Source: Diphasiastrum complanatum (lineage: Eukaryota; Streptophyta; Lycopodiopsida; Lycopodiales; Lycopodiaceae). From it: DNA of 37,297 nt. Numbering within the stretch: position 1 is the first letter of the stretch; each line of letters starts with the position of its first letter. The stretch spans positions 1 through 37,297 of the forward strand of contig MU835675.1 in assembly GCA_029204225.1 (NCBI GenBank). Direction: 5' to 3'. The translations under genes were made by a program, and so were the position numbers. Shown here piece by piece: positions 1 through 9,472 of this stretch. The notes below the pieces were generated by a model, which ran no database searches, was not told where the DNA came from, and was given only the letters and a program-made list of their open reading frames with translations.

Positions 1-126
1 GGGACTACTCAGTAGCTCACACGACGGAAGAAATGTTGGGAGAGAGGGAGGAAGAATAAATGACGAATACGAACGAGAAACGAACTCGAACAAGAAACGA
101 ACAAAAAGCGAACTCGAACAAAAAAT

Positions 127-900
127 GTTTGTGCATAGCGGAATGAGTTAAATGGCTCTCTCCCTAAGCGTGACTACGCCTATCAGAATGAGCAAAACTT
201 TAGTGATAGAAATCACAGTCATTCTAGATTACGTAGCCAAACATTTAAATGGATGAAGCGCTAGATGAATAATTTGTCATGAATTGCAAGACAAATTATT
301 TGTCGGGAATGATTCGCAAAGAGCTAGACAGTGCTCGACTGATAATAGTCATGAATTGTTCGCAAAAGACAAGACTAAAAGTTAATCGTCTATTACCAGA
401 AAGAGCACAAGTCAATTATGCGGTAGAGCACAAGACTGTAGCAGACAAAACCGCGTGCCCTACAAAGCTTATTTCTATCTGTAATGAGGAATGAAACCTC
501 TTCTCTTAGTCTCTTCTTCACTCACTTGATCATCTAATCATCATCATCATCGAATACGCAGATGGTATCCAATATATATACATAATATTACAGGTGTGTA
601 GATGCGAAAGTACAGAGTGGATGTGCTGTCTGTAGGAGATCTTGGGTGGCTACAATCTTGTCCAATCTATTAGTGCAACTGCATGGGGTGAGGGTGAAAA
701 GGGTTGTGACGTCAGCCAGCACTGAAGTGAACGTTGGTGATGACGCAAAAGTGCGTCACTCTTACGAATGGCCTTAGGATAAGATTTACAGGGTGTCTTA
801 TGTGTTAGGGCACCTTTGGCATTCAGTAAGGTAGTGTCCCTTTTTCGCCTGTCACCATGACCTATGTAAGAACACAGTGTCGCGATTCATTCGCCTTTTT
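127..900 (-). mobile_element. 3' LTR-like region of copia element 1
   Basis: This stretch lies just downstream (minus strand) of the copia RNase H end at 939. It shares blocks with the LTR at 18913-20094, notably GACTACGCCTATCA near 171 (also near 18967) and ATTACGTAGCCAAACAT near 233 (also near 19057). A purine-rich run on the minus strand just above 900 could be the polypurine tract. Neither edge is fixed. The first 126 bases hold short CGAACAAAAA / CGAACTCGAACAA repeats and no gene. The only open frame here (279-494) resembles no protein I know. Confidence 0.4.
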
Positions 901-938
901 TTCATCTATGCGAATTTGCGTATAAAAATACAAAACTC

Positions 939-1296
939 TTAATCTGGATCCATGAATGCCTTGATCTTCAGACTTAGCAATGCACAAAATCTGTTGTGTG
1001 CATTAACACTGAGTGTTTTCGTAAAAATGTCTGCAACCATGTCCTGCGTTCTACAGTACGTTAAGCTCACCTCTTTGTTGAGAACCTTGCCCCTGATGTA
1101 GTGATATCTTATCTCAATGTGGTTACTCCTAGAATGAAATCTAGGGTTGGCCGATAAGGCAATAGCACTTTGGTTATCACAAAACAAGATTGTAGGGCTA
1201 TACTGATACAGATTGATGTCTGACAACAAATTTCTCAGCCAAAACGCTTCCTTAATAGATTGAGAAACAACAATATATTCTGCTTCACCAAGCTCT
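939..1296 (-). pseudogene. copia RNase H, C-terminal end of pol (element 1)
   Basis: The minus strand reads as the RNase H end of a Ty1/copia polyprotein: EAEYIVVSQSIKEAFWLRNL, then FCDNQSAIALSANP, then HIEIRYHYIRGKVLNKE, then MVADIFTKTLS. These are the usual copia RNase H blocks, including the ADIFTK signature that precedes the 3' LTR. In the living element this domain removes RNA from the RNA:DNA hybrid during reverse transcription in cytoplasmic particles. The stop is at the low-coordinate end, just before the 3' LTR-like region. Its upstream neighbour is joined abnormally: the sequence jumps straight from the RT motif GLKQSARAW to EAEY and changes frame, so the catalytic half of the RT is missing. 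It is a dead fragment, not a host gene. Confidence 0.85.
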
Positions 1297-1745
1297 GGCA
1301 GACTGTTTTAAGCCGTATAGTGCTTTATGGAGTTTACAGACATGATTCTTCATGTCTTCTAGAACGTATCCTTCGGGCTAGATCATGTAGATTTCTTCTT
1401 GTATAACTCCATTCAGATAGGCTATTTGTACATCGAGTTGATGTACTTCGAGTCGGCAGCTGCAGCATAAGATAGGAGCATTCAGATCGACGAATGTTGA
1501 CGACTAGACTAAAAGTCTCACTGTAGTTGACATTCGAGATCTGGTTGAATCCTCACGGTTATATTTGATCTTAAAGATCCATTTGCAATCAGTAATATTG
1601 TAGCCAATAGGAGCTTTGACTAATGACCATGTCTGATTCTTGATCAGAGAGGAATACTCTCTGTCCATAGCTTCTCTTCAGAGATCAGAGTCTGGTTGGA
1701 TAAGTGCCTCTTCGACTGTCTTCGATTCCTGCATTAAAAGACAGG
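1297..1745 (-). pseudogene. copia reverse transcriptase, N-terminal part (element 1)
   Basis: Minus-strand frames give a broken but clear copia RT start: EAMDREYSSLIKNQTWSLV, then GYNITDCKWIFKIKY, then LEVHQLDVQIAYLNGVIQEE and HKALYGLKQSARAW. The order matches copia RT. The reading frame is lost by several indels and stops. The segment that should follow ARAW, including the YVDD active site, is deleted. Between 1746 and 1933 the integrase-to-RT linker is still visible (PRRSSRVRT). Confidence is high for the family; the exact edges are approximate. Confidence 0.7.
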
Positions 1746-1933
1746 CAGACTCAAGAGTATACCTTGTGGGCTATGTGCGCACTCGGCTTGATCTTCTGGG
1801 AGGATTCGACTAATGAAACGCTCCTGGGATATGTTGCTGGGTAGCAGCAACATCTTCGTCTAATTCGTTGTCTCAAAGTGGGTCAACGATAGACATAACT
1901 CGACAGAGATATATTCTCCATTGTTATTTGACC

Positions 1934-2641
1934 CTAGGGCCTTGATCGTCCTTCCGTCTCCTTTTCTGCACGCTCCTTGAAGATTCTGAAGTAGATGAAG
2001 GCTTCTGATTTCTTCTTTATGAAGTACACCATCGTTCTTCTTGAGAATTCATCAATAAAGGTTATAAAATACTTGGCTTCCTTCAGCGAAGGATTTTTCA
2101 TCGGGCCACAAATATTTGAATTGACAACATCTAGCAATCCTCTAGCAACATGCTGATGGCTTGACTTAAATGGCTTCCTAGTCTGTATTCCAGCTAGACA
2201 GTCTTGACAGACAGGTAGCTCGACTGTTTCACGAGGATAGTCGAGATCAAGAACAATAGATTGTCTAGACATTCGTTGTACAACAGCATAATTTAAATGA
2301 CCTAAACCTTTATGTGATTGAATTGAAGTACTGAGAGCCTGACTAGAGGCAGAAAAGCAATGACTTACTTTATACAAGTATCCATGCCTCTTTCCGAGTG
2401 CTAGGATCTTGCCTGTCCTATCAACTACTTTACATTGATCACATTCGAATTCTACTCTGTGTCCTAGAACTGTGATTCTACTTACAAAGAGCAGATTCGT
2501 GGATAACTTAGGTACATACAAAACTTTGGAGAGTAGTTTAGATTGATCATTTGCAAAGCATAATCTTACAGTTTCTTCACCTTTAATAGCTTGTGTGCTA
2601 TTGTCGCCAAGGTGAACAAATTTCCGAAATCCAAGAACCAA
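1934..2641 (-). pseudogene. copia GAG-pre-integrase and integrase (element 1)
   Basis: A 235-codon open stretch on the minus strand holds the end of the protease region (LYVPKLSTNLLFVSRI), the GAG-pre-integrase block with GHLNYA, the integrase zinc-binding cysteines (CQDCLAG) and the start of the DDE core (CGPMKNPSLKEAKYFITFID, FSRRTMVYFIKKKSEAF). Integrase would insert the element cDNA into nuclear DNA. The frame breaks near 1945, where the second catalytic Asp should follow in a SDNGGEY-type motif. In the shifted frame this reads NNNGEY, so the second catalytic Asp appears lost. The rest of the core, including the catalytic Glu, is deleted. It is 78-86% A/T-neutral with no host-gene signature. 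Confidence 0.82.
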
Positions 2642-2830
2642 GAACTGTCACCAGATGCTCCTTGATGGTTGGTCATGAAGGCATCATGATCCGTTTCTTG
2701 AATGGGCTGTGGAGCTTCTGCAGCTGCATTTGCCACTTGATTCGACTACCCTTTGCTATTGTTCTTCGCTTGAAATATTCGACAGTCTTGTATTTCGTGG
2801 TTGTTTCATTTGCAGTATCTGCAGAACTTT
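2642..2830 (-). pseudogene. copia zinc knuckle and protease start (element 1)
   Basis: The minus strand encodes a gag zinc knuckle, CRYCK-stop-NNHEIQDC (CX2CX4HX4C spacing, one Arg codon mutated to a stop). It is followed by FMTNHQGASGDSSWFLDFGN, which corresponds to the copia protease motif WFLDSGA with the catalytic Asp kept and DSG changed to DFG. The zinc knuckle of copia element 2 near 17060-17105 is nearly the same, so the two elements are of one family. Homology stops abruptly at 2830, where the A-rich palindrome array begins. Confidence 0.6.
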
Positions 2831-3358
2831 AATGGAGAAATACAAAAAGTAGGTCGAGAGATTATTGAAAATATGTTATAAAGATTCTAGAAAGTTTCGC
2901 GAAAACTTCTCGGAGGATCCTAGAAAATGATACAGAAATTTTCCAAAATTTTTGGTAAGATACTAGAAAATTTCTCGAAATATTATCGAAAAATGAAAAA
3001 TTATAACAATCTCTCAAATGAAAGCTAGAAAACTTTTCGAAATATTGGAGAAAAATGCTAGAAAAGATTCTAGAAAAATTCTCGAAAACGGTCCACGAAA
3101 ATTAAAACACGTTTTGATTTACAAATTGAGTGTTGCGAAAATTTCTCGAAAATACTTTGACAATATCTTGAAAGATTGAGAGAAGTCTAGAAAATTTCTC
3201 GAAAACACTTTGAAAAATGTTGGAAGGTGGTAGAAAATTTCACGAAAATTTCTAGAAAAGATAAAAGGAAAGTTGCAAAAAATACCAGAAAAGATAAAAG
3301 AAAATTCGCGTTAAATTCCAGAAAAATACTAGAAAAGATTAAGAATTAAAAAAATTCT
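2831..3358. repeat. degenerate array of TTCnnGAA palindromes
   Basis: No gene. The stretch is A-rich and repeats a loose unit close to CTAGAAAATTTCTCGAAAA (for example near 2963, 3069, 3136, 3186 and 3230-3256). At least nine TTCnnGAA palindromes occur, such as TTCTAGAA and TTTCTCGAAA. TTCnnGAA is the core dimer of heat-shock elements. The spacing to the next GAA/TTC is usually one base off, so a regulatory role is only a possibility. It sits between a copia fragment and a gypsy fragment and may be the decayed LTR or leader of one of them. Confidence 0.6.
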
Positions 3359-3360
3359 GG

Positions 3361-3615
3361 TCAAAAATAGTATTTCTTCAGTCTGGACCCATTTATACAT
3401 GTAGGTAACAGTTCCCTGTCAAGTGATTGAAGTTGTATAGAACCATTGTCAAACACCTCTATGACTTTATAAGGTCCAAGCCATCTCATATGGAGTTTTT
3501 CTAGAAACATTTGATGTCGACTGTCATAAATCAGCACAAAGTCATCAGCTTTAAGATCACATTTTCTGATACGACTATCATACTTCTTCTTCCTTTGTTC
3601 ATTAGGCAAAGAATG
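3361..3615 (-). pseudogene. Ty3/gypsy integrase C-terminal fragment
   Basis: The minus-strand reading KKYDSRIRKCDLKADDFVLI, then LHMRWLGPYKVIEVFDNGSI, then PTCINGSRLKKYYF matches the C-terminal DNA-binding tail of plant Ty3/gypsy integrases (the usual pattern is YDSRF, then KLHTRWLGPYKV, then NGxRLKxY). It has a stop at the 3' end and no core domain upstream. The homology fades above 3615, so this is an isolated fragment of a larger element. There is no sign of a host gene. Confidence 0.8.
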
Positions 3616-4387
3616 GCATGACATGCAAGAGTCTAAACTAACATGCATGGTCATTAAGCAATGGATATGGTTTCTTATGACATGCAAATGGTACTAAATA
3701 ACCATTCATACATATGCATATCAGATTCATGAATATAACATGGTTTCAGAAGAGGATGAAAGTGAGAGTGAGAGAGTGTGTGTGTTTGTGTGTGTGAGAG
3801 AATGTGAAAGAGAGTGAGAGATCCAAGAGGGTTTGAGCTTCAAAATCCTCCAATCTAAAATTTAACATAGCCTCCTTGAGCCAATGCTTCAATCTTCTTC
3901 TCCAAACCACCTGTACACAAGAACAAACAAGAGGGAGGAGCTTGGATGCAAAATCATAGAATCCTCTTGGCAGTAGGGCACATTTCCACTTATATAGAGA
4001 GTGCCAAAGTGAGTGACGTATCAAGTTCAAGTGCATGAGGTGTGGGGAAGACTCCAATTTGACTTAAGGTGAAGTGGAGTGCATGGATGAGGTGTATTAG
4101 TTAGAGAGGGTGAATGGGTGAGGTGTACAAGTTTGGGAGAGAGATTAGGATGAGTTGGATGGATAAGTAGGAGTGTAGGAGGGCGCCCCATTCTAGGTGT
4201 CAAAGAGCCTAGAATGCATGTAGAAAAGTAGGTGGGAGGTAGGTGGTACAAGGTTTAATCTTGACTTTTATTTACATTTAGTTTTTCATGGTCACAACTT
4301 GGGAATTCACCCAAGTGCAATCTTCCTAAGGAAAAGCCAAAATATATGTCCATCTTTTTATGCATAATAGTCATTATTTCATTGGAA
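3616..4387. other. gene-free stretch with TG/AG simple repeats
   Basis: No supported gene. A TG-rich and AG-rich low-complexity tract lies near 3763-3830. The rest is anonymous. The open frames here are short and show no recognisable motif. Confidence 0.5.
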
Positions 4388-4513
4388 CTTTTTTCTAGAG
4401 GTTGTCCATCCTCAATCATGGTCATTGGCACTTTTTTTTCTAGAGGTTGTCCATCCTCAATCATGGTCATTGGCACTGTTTCTAGAGGTTGCCCATTCTC
4501 AATCATGGTGGAA
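4388..4513. repeat. three-copy minisatellite, about 44-bp unit
   Basis: Three head-to-tail copies share TCTAGAGGTTGTCCATCCTC followed by AATCATGGTCATTGGCAC. The first two are nearly the same apart from the length of the leading T run. The third is more diverged. It creates repetitive peptides in several frames, which are artefacts. Confidence 0.85.
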
Positions 4514-4554
4514 AGGGTCAATAGGGTGATCAAACCCTTGGCCTTGTCCTGTTC

Positions 4555-4662
4555 TTTATAGATTCCTTTGAGCCTTCATTATAGACTTAGTAATAAGCCT
4601 TCCTTATAGACTCCTATGAGCCTTCATTATAAACTTAGAAATAAGCCGCCTTCTTGTAAATA
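4555..4662. repeat. two-copy tandem duplication, about 53 bp
   Basis: Two adjacent copies carry GAGCCTTCATTATA followed by AACTTAG or GACTTAG and AATAAGCC. Between 4663 and 4810 two more loosely repeated blocks share TTCTTCAGGCACTTTCAT. No coding role is visible. Confidence 0.7.
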
Positions 4663-5483
4663 GTCTTTAGCTTTGAAAGCCTCTTGTTCTTGTTTTGTTT
4701 CTTCAGGCACTTTCATGAGTACCTGCACACACCTTCAAAGTAAGGTTAGTCCTTAAGCCTAGAAGGCTTCTTATTCTTGTTCTTGTTCTTCAGGCACTTT
4801 CATAGGGGCTCAGTCATTGCTCCGGCAGGCGTCTCATTGATTCATCAAGCAAATGAGGGGCCTATTAAGCCAATTTGCCTCAAATAAATCCCATCAACTT
4901 CTTCCTTTCTCTCATTTGAAAACAATTCTCAAAAATTGTAGGTCATGCTCAACGGGAGGGGAGGAAACTCAATTGTCATAGGGAGCCACCCACGTTCTTG
5001 TAATGAAGTGCTCATGTTCCTTTGATTCTCAATCCTCAACTTGTGGGACCTAGTCCTCCAAATAACCAAAGACTGGCACAGAGCCCTCTGAAAGACTTCG
5101 AAAGAGAGGGAAGAAGAGAGAGATTGAGCTGAACTGCAATGAAATCAGATTGATTCATGTCTTCTTGCTAGTGTCAAGAATGATTCGAGAGATCTCAAAT
5201 CAACCGGCTATTAGAGGGCGCAACTCAGCATGGCTAAGATTGATACTTTATGTTCACTACTTATTTTTCATGAAGCTAGGACTCTAATCAAAGCATAGCC
5301 AACCGGTCAACAAATTTAGCTCATTGGAATACCATAGCAGAATAGTTTCAGCTCTTGGGAAGGCACTGCAGTTCTGGAGGTAGGCGTAGTTCCAGCACAA
5401 AGAGGAGAGCTGTTGATCGATGGTTGCATGGATTATGTGCGAGAGCTGGAGATGCACCTCTCTTCCTTGATAGTGGCTCACTA
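4663..5483. other. gene-free stretch
   Basis: No supported gene. Apart from the short CTTCAGGCACTTTCAT repeat pair at about 4705 and 4790 I see only anonymous, probably transposon-derived sequence. The start of an open frame at 5355-5480 resembles nothing and precedes a copia fragment. Confidence 0.45.
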
Positions 5484-5672
5484 GTATGGACAATTGGAGA
5501 TGCTTGTTTGATAAGTAAATGTGGAACCTTGATTGCTCAAGGAAGGAGGCATGGGAAGCTTTTCAAACTGGATGCATGTGTGATCTCTATGCATGAAGGA
5601 TGTATGGCTAGGGAACAATTGACAAACCAAGAAGTTTGGCATAAGAGGTTGGGCCATCCCAAAAATGGAATT
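5484..5672 (+). pseudogene. copia GAG-pre-integrase fragment
   Basis: The plus strand encodes IGDACLISKCGTLIAQGRRH, GKLFKLD and EVWHKRLGHPKNG, the GAG-pre-integrase block found in copia polyproteins between protease and integrase. The WHxRLGHP signature is clear. It is in the opposite orientation to the gag-protease fragment starting at 5974, so it belongs to another insertion. The frame ends at 5674, after which the DNA becomes very AT-rich. Confidence 0.75.
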
Positions 5673-5973
5673 TAAAATAGTTTATTGTCAAATTTTGTTC
5701 ACGTGAATATTTTTAATTTTTTAGATTTTATTAAAAAATTTAAATTTTGGACTTGGTGTATGGATTTTTTTTGGTCAAAATGGATATTTTTTGTATAAAA
5801 GTTTTTTTGATTTTTCATTAAAAAGCATGTTTTTGGGCGAAATATCAAAAACTAAAAAATGGTTACTCTTTTTAAAGATTTTGACCCATTTCAAAAAATC
5901 AACAAAGCCTACGCCATCTCTATCTCCAGCGCCATCTCCAGCTCTGTTATTGTCATTGTGTTGTTTGTTGGTC
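5673..5973. other. AT-rich gene-free stretch
   Basis: No gene is visible. It is rich in A and T runs from 5690 to 5890. A short CATCTCTATCTCCAGCGCCA-like repeat lies near 5910-5945. Confidence 0.5.
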
Positions 5974-6603
5974 CTACACTAAGCAAGTTTCTTGAAATGG
6001 TAGGAACATACAAAACTTATCTAGATCTATCCTTTTAGATGTGCCTATGCAAAGAGGAATAGATCCTATACCATCTATCTTGCATTCTTGATCACTAGCA
6101 GTGTATACTGACTTCTTAGAGTCATTACAAGAGAGAAGAGTAGAAAAATAATGCTTGTTAAAAGACATGTGGGAACTAGACCCACTATCTATCCACCATG
6201 TGTCTTGACTTGAAGTTGGTGTAGATGCAACCATTAAGGATGTGTTGAATCCATCCTCATCTTCTGCCTCTTGAGCAATGTTCCCTTGATCTCCATTTGC
6301 TTGTTGATTTTTCTTCAAGTAGCATTCTGAGGCAAAGTGTCCTTTCTTCCCACAAAAGAAACACTTGAGCTTTGCCTTGTTCTTCACTTTGCCTTTGTAA
6401 GTTGATCCTCCATTCTTCATCTCAGCCTCCTTGCCTTGATTCTTGTTGAATGGATGTTGTTTCTTCTTGCCTTTGGATGTAAAATTTGGTTTCTCCTCTC
6501 CTCCATTAAGTGACATGCCTCCCATTCTTGTCTTGAGGTGTAGGAGTCTACTCTCCTTGGCCACAAGAATATTGTGCAACTTTTCAATGGATGAAAGAGT
6601 GTC
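5974..6603 (-). pseudogene. copia gag zinc knuckle and protease (element 3)
   Basis: This continues the gag reading frame of the next entry after an in-frame TAA at 6604-6606. The minus strand shows a basic Lys-rich linker, a zinc knuckle CFFCGKKGHFASEC (CX2CX4HX4C, intact), and the protease start DTWWIDSGSSSHM with an intact DSG active site. Protease would cleave the polyprotein in the particle. The frame runs out at KFCMFLPFQETCLV, where GAG-pre-integrase should begin, so the pol part is missing. Its downstream (left) neighbour is AT-rich filler. Confidence 0.85.
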
Positions 6604-7113
6604 TTAAATAGCAAATGATTGGACCAAGTTGGTGAACTCATCACCTAGGCCATTCAATTTGATTTGTACTAGCTCTTGATTTTGGATCCTTTCTCCTATA
6701 GCACTCAATTCCTTGTTAAGAGATTTGATCCTAAGAACATACTCTTCTCCACTCTCTCCACTTCCTTTCATGCTTTGAAAGACTTGATTCCTTAGCATGA
6801 GGATTCTTGAAGTGTTATTGGATTCATAGATACTCTTTAATGAATCCCAAGCCTCTTTTGATGAGGCACAAGAAGACACCTCCTTCAAGAGGTCATTGCA
6901 TACATTCAACTTTATGCAATGTAGAGCTAATCTTGCTCTCTTCTTGTATTTGGTTTGTTCTTGGGCAACTTGAGACTCTTCCTCAACTCCTAGAACTATG
7001 TCAAAGAGGTCATGGATCACTAGGAGTGATTCCATCCTCACTTTCCAAATGGAATAATTTGTGGAAGTGAGTCTCTCACTTGATTTCAACAAATAACCAC
7101 CCATGGATGACAT
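6604..7113 (-). pseudogene. copia gag (element 3)
   Basis: A 169-codon open stretch on the minus strand encodes a UBN2-type copia gag. It starts MSSMGGYLLKSSERLTSTNY, then SIWKVRMESLLVIHDLFDIV, and continues with LARLALHCIKLNV-type helices, KEAWDSLKSIYESNNTSRI and a helical region ending in LVQSFAI. Gag forms the virus-like particle. The ATG is well placed, about 580 bases downstream of the PBS. The stop after FAI is a point change: the same frame continues into the zinc knuckle and protease. The element is therefore dead, but its gag is well kept. Confidence 0.88.
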
Positions 7114-7532
7114 TTTAGAATAAATGCTCTTCTAAAATCACAAAGATTTATGAATTTTAAAGATCTATGAAAGGCCTAAAGCTCACAATATTGCCTATAG
7201 CCTTGTCTCTATCAAACTAGCACACAAGCTTGAATGATACACAATCAGATCTTGACAAAAATTCCTAGCTTTCACTCTCACAATTTTTTTTTGCTTTACA
7301 CTTTTCTTAGAGGTTTCACTTCAACTAAGGATCTGAACAAATCAGCCTCTTAGATCTGATCTTAAACTCCAAAAAGAGATGCTTCAATGATCCAAAACTC
7401 TATTTGGTCATAGGCATTAGCTAGATTGAATCTAGATCAATACTATGCTTCAAAAAGCACTAGATTTGGACTAGAATTGAGATTATAGGACCAAAAAACA
7501 CAAGGTAACTTGAAATGAAAGTTGCTATATGG

Positions 7533-8377
7533 TTTCACACGTGTGAAAAGTACATACATAGCCTCCAAGTCGATTTGATCCAAATAGAAACAAGCCATCA
7601 CTCTAGATGAACTCGCCCTCACGAGTATTGGCCAAAAACAAATTTTGCCAATGATCTTTGCAAGTTTTATAAATCAAATGATCACTCTCTTACTCGACTC
7701 TGATACCATGATGAAATCTCAGTTTTAGGACATTAATGATTGTACTTAACACTTCATAAACAAGTGAGAGCGGCCTCACACGTGTGGAGTACTGTCCACT
7801 GTATGGCCTGCACCTGAAACAACAAGTACATAGGTTCTTGATAGCAATATTTCAATAAAATCACAATTCTATTGACTAGAAATCTCACAAAAGTGTAGAA
7901 TGCAAAAGTCTCATCAATCTTATTAGCAAAATGATGATCCTTTTATGGATCAAGTACATCACGAGTCTGGTACATTCCAGTAGGTCTTCACACGTGTGAA
8001 GAGTGCCACATCACTCAGATCTATCCATTTGATCCATCCTTGATCCTTATCCAAAGTTGACCTTCTAGAATATGGCTAAAATCCAAAGAGCTAGTCTCCT
8101 AGAATATAGAAATATTTCTTACAAAATAGGATCTAAGAAAAATGGTCAACTCTTATTTTCTAGAACTCTATACACACGTGTGAACATCCACTTGCCATGT
8201 GGGAGCATTTACTCATGCACATGCAAGGATAAGCTAAGTTCTAGGTGACTAGTCAACTTGACTAAAAACTAGTCATATCAAGTTCACACTTGACTTGATT
8301 GATACAAAATCAAAGTAGATATTTACAAATATGAAAAGTACTTTCTTTCACACGTGGGAACAGGCTCCACACGTGTG
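7533..8377. promoter_or_regulatory. cluster of CACACGTGTG palindromes (G-box-like)
   Basis: The 10-bp palindrome CACACGTGTG occurs at 7536-7545 (inside the 16-bp perfect palindrome TTTCACACGTGTGAAA, 7533-7548), 7777-7786, 7989-7998, 8173-8182 and 8368-8377, with a one-base variant at 8349-8358. CACGTG is the G-box/E-box core bound by plant bZIP and bHLH factors. One copy is in the untranslated leader; the others are inside the LTR. Regulation of the element's transcription is an inference. Confidence 0.6.
7697..7708 (-). other. primer binding site, initiator tRNA-Met (element 3)
   Basis: On the minus strand this reads TGGTATCAGAGT, complementary to the 3' end of plant initiator tRNA-Met except for the last base. 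It lies directly next to the LTR end, as expected for a copia element read on the minus strand. Confidence 0.85.
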
Positions 8378-8459
8378 AAATCAGATCATGAACATTGTAC
8401 TCATGATTGATCTTTATTTACAATAAAAAATGACAAGTGAGAAGTGACAATTTTCAACA
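7709..8459 (-). mobile_element. 5' LTR of copia element 3
   Basis: The edge at 7709 is set by the adjoining PBS; on the plus strand the LTR starts TGATGAAATC. The far edge is chosen at 8459, where the plus strand reads TTTTCAACA, so that the minus-strand LTR starts TGTTGAAAA and ends in CA. This far edge is an inference, since no second LTR copy is present in the window. The LTR carries five copies, one imperfect, of a CACACGTGTG palindrome. Confidence 0.6.
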
Positions 8460-8531
8460 ATTCACTCCTTTAATGGAAAAAACCTGTACAATTGAAGTAA
8501 AGATTCGGTAGGCTATTGTGAAAAGTAATAG

Positions 8532-8647
<116 letters not shown>

Positions 8648-8818
8648 CACACACAGACTTGCAAATGTTGACAGTGCTGTACATGTATGTTGTCAACATT
8701 ATAGGTGGATCTCACTGGCTCTCTTAAGAGGTGCAGAGGTAGATTCATTGAAAGATCTATTCTTGGGAAGAAGATCATTCTTATGATGGATCAAAGTTCT
8801 AGTGTCAAAAACTAGGCT

Positions 8819-8968
8819 AGGAGCATGCATATTGAGGTGCAACAACACTTTGTGAGGGAGCAAGTCATTGCAAAGGAGGTGGAGCTTGAACATGTGTCTT
8901 CAAGGGAATGTGTAGCTGATATCTTCACCAAAGCATTGGGAAATGACTTGTTCATGAAGCCCTATTAG
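8819..8968 (+). pseudogene. copia RNase H C-terminal fragment
   Basis: The plus strand reads RSMHIEVQQHFVREQVIAKE, then VELEHVSSRECVADIFTKAL, ending MKPY and a stop. This is the conserved end of copia RNase H (pattern RSKHIEV, HFVREQV, QVADIFTKAL). The DNA upstream to 8714 may be the earlier part of the same domain, out of frame. It is opposite in orientation to copia element 3 and so comes from another insertion. From 8969 to 9222 no gene is visible; this may be the remnant of its 3' LTR. Confidence 0.85.
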
Positions 8969-9222
8969 AGTTTGTCTTGAATCCCCATTAGAGTTATTGA
9001 AAGAAAAGAAGAAAGCCCTTTCCAAACCAAGAGAGAGATAAACCAAGTTGTAAATCTGAATGTCAATGAACTAATATTTGTCGGTTCTTACTAGTACGCA
9101 ACTTATGAAAGCAAAAATTCGGAGTAGGATACAATGCAACCTTTAACATAAGTTTCAAATATTGAAATCACTTCACTATAGTGGAACAATATCCTAAACC
9201 CTAAAAAAAATTGAATCACAAT

Positions 9223-9317
9223 AGTTATGAGCCATAATAGCTATGTAAATAGTTATGAGCCATAATAGTTATGTAAATAGTTACTGAAAAATTTTCATAA
9301 CTATTATGGCTCATAAG
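9223..9317. repeat. 28-bp direct repeat pair with inverted third copy
   Basis: AGTTATGAGCCATAATAG followed by C or T and TATGTAAAT occurs twice in tandem (9223 and 9251). An inverted copy follows at 9297-9317 and pairs perfectly over 21 bases with 9253-9273, leaving a 23-base loop. It lies just left of the four-gene cassette and could mark its left end, though no matching copy is seen on the right. Confidence 0.8.
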
Positions 9318-9472
9318 GAGGATGTTTTAGTATAGGCAAAGTTTTTAACCAATCGAGTGAGTGAATCGTTTTATTGATAACAATGATACATCCATTTGAT
9401 GTGTTTCCAAATCTGCTGCAGCGGCAAATGATAACAAAAGTCGAATAGAAGAATGCTTGACTACTGGACTGA

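Noticed and set aside
279-494. 71-codon open frame near the left end
   Set aside because: It lies in LTR-like sequence and shows no similarity to known proteins.
5355-5483. N-terminal half of the open frame at 5355
   Set aside because: Only the part from about 5484 matches copia; the earlier half is probably chance open sequence.
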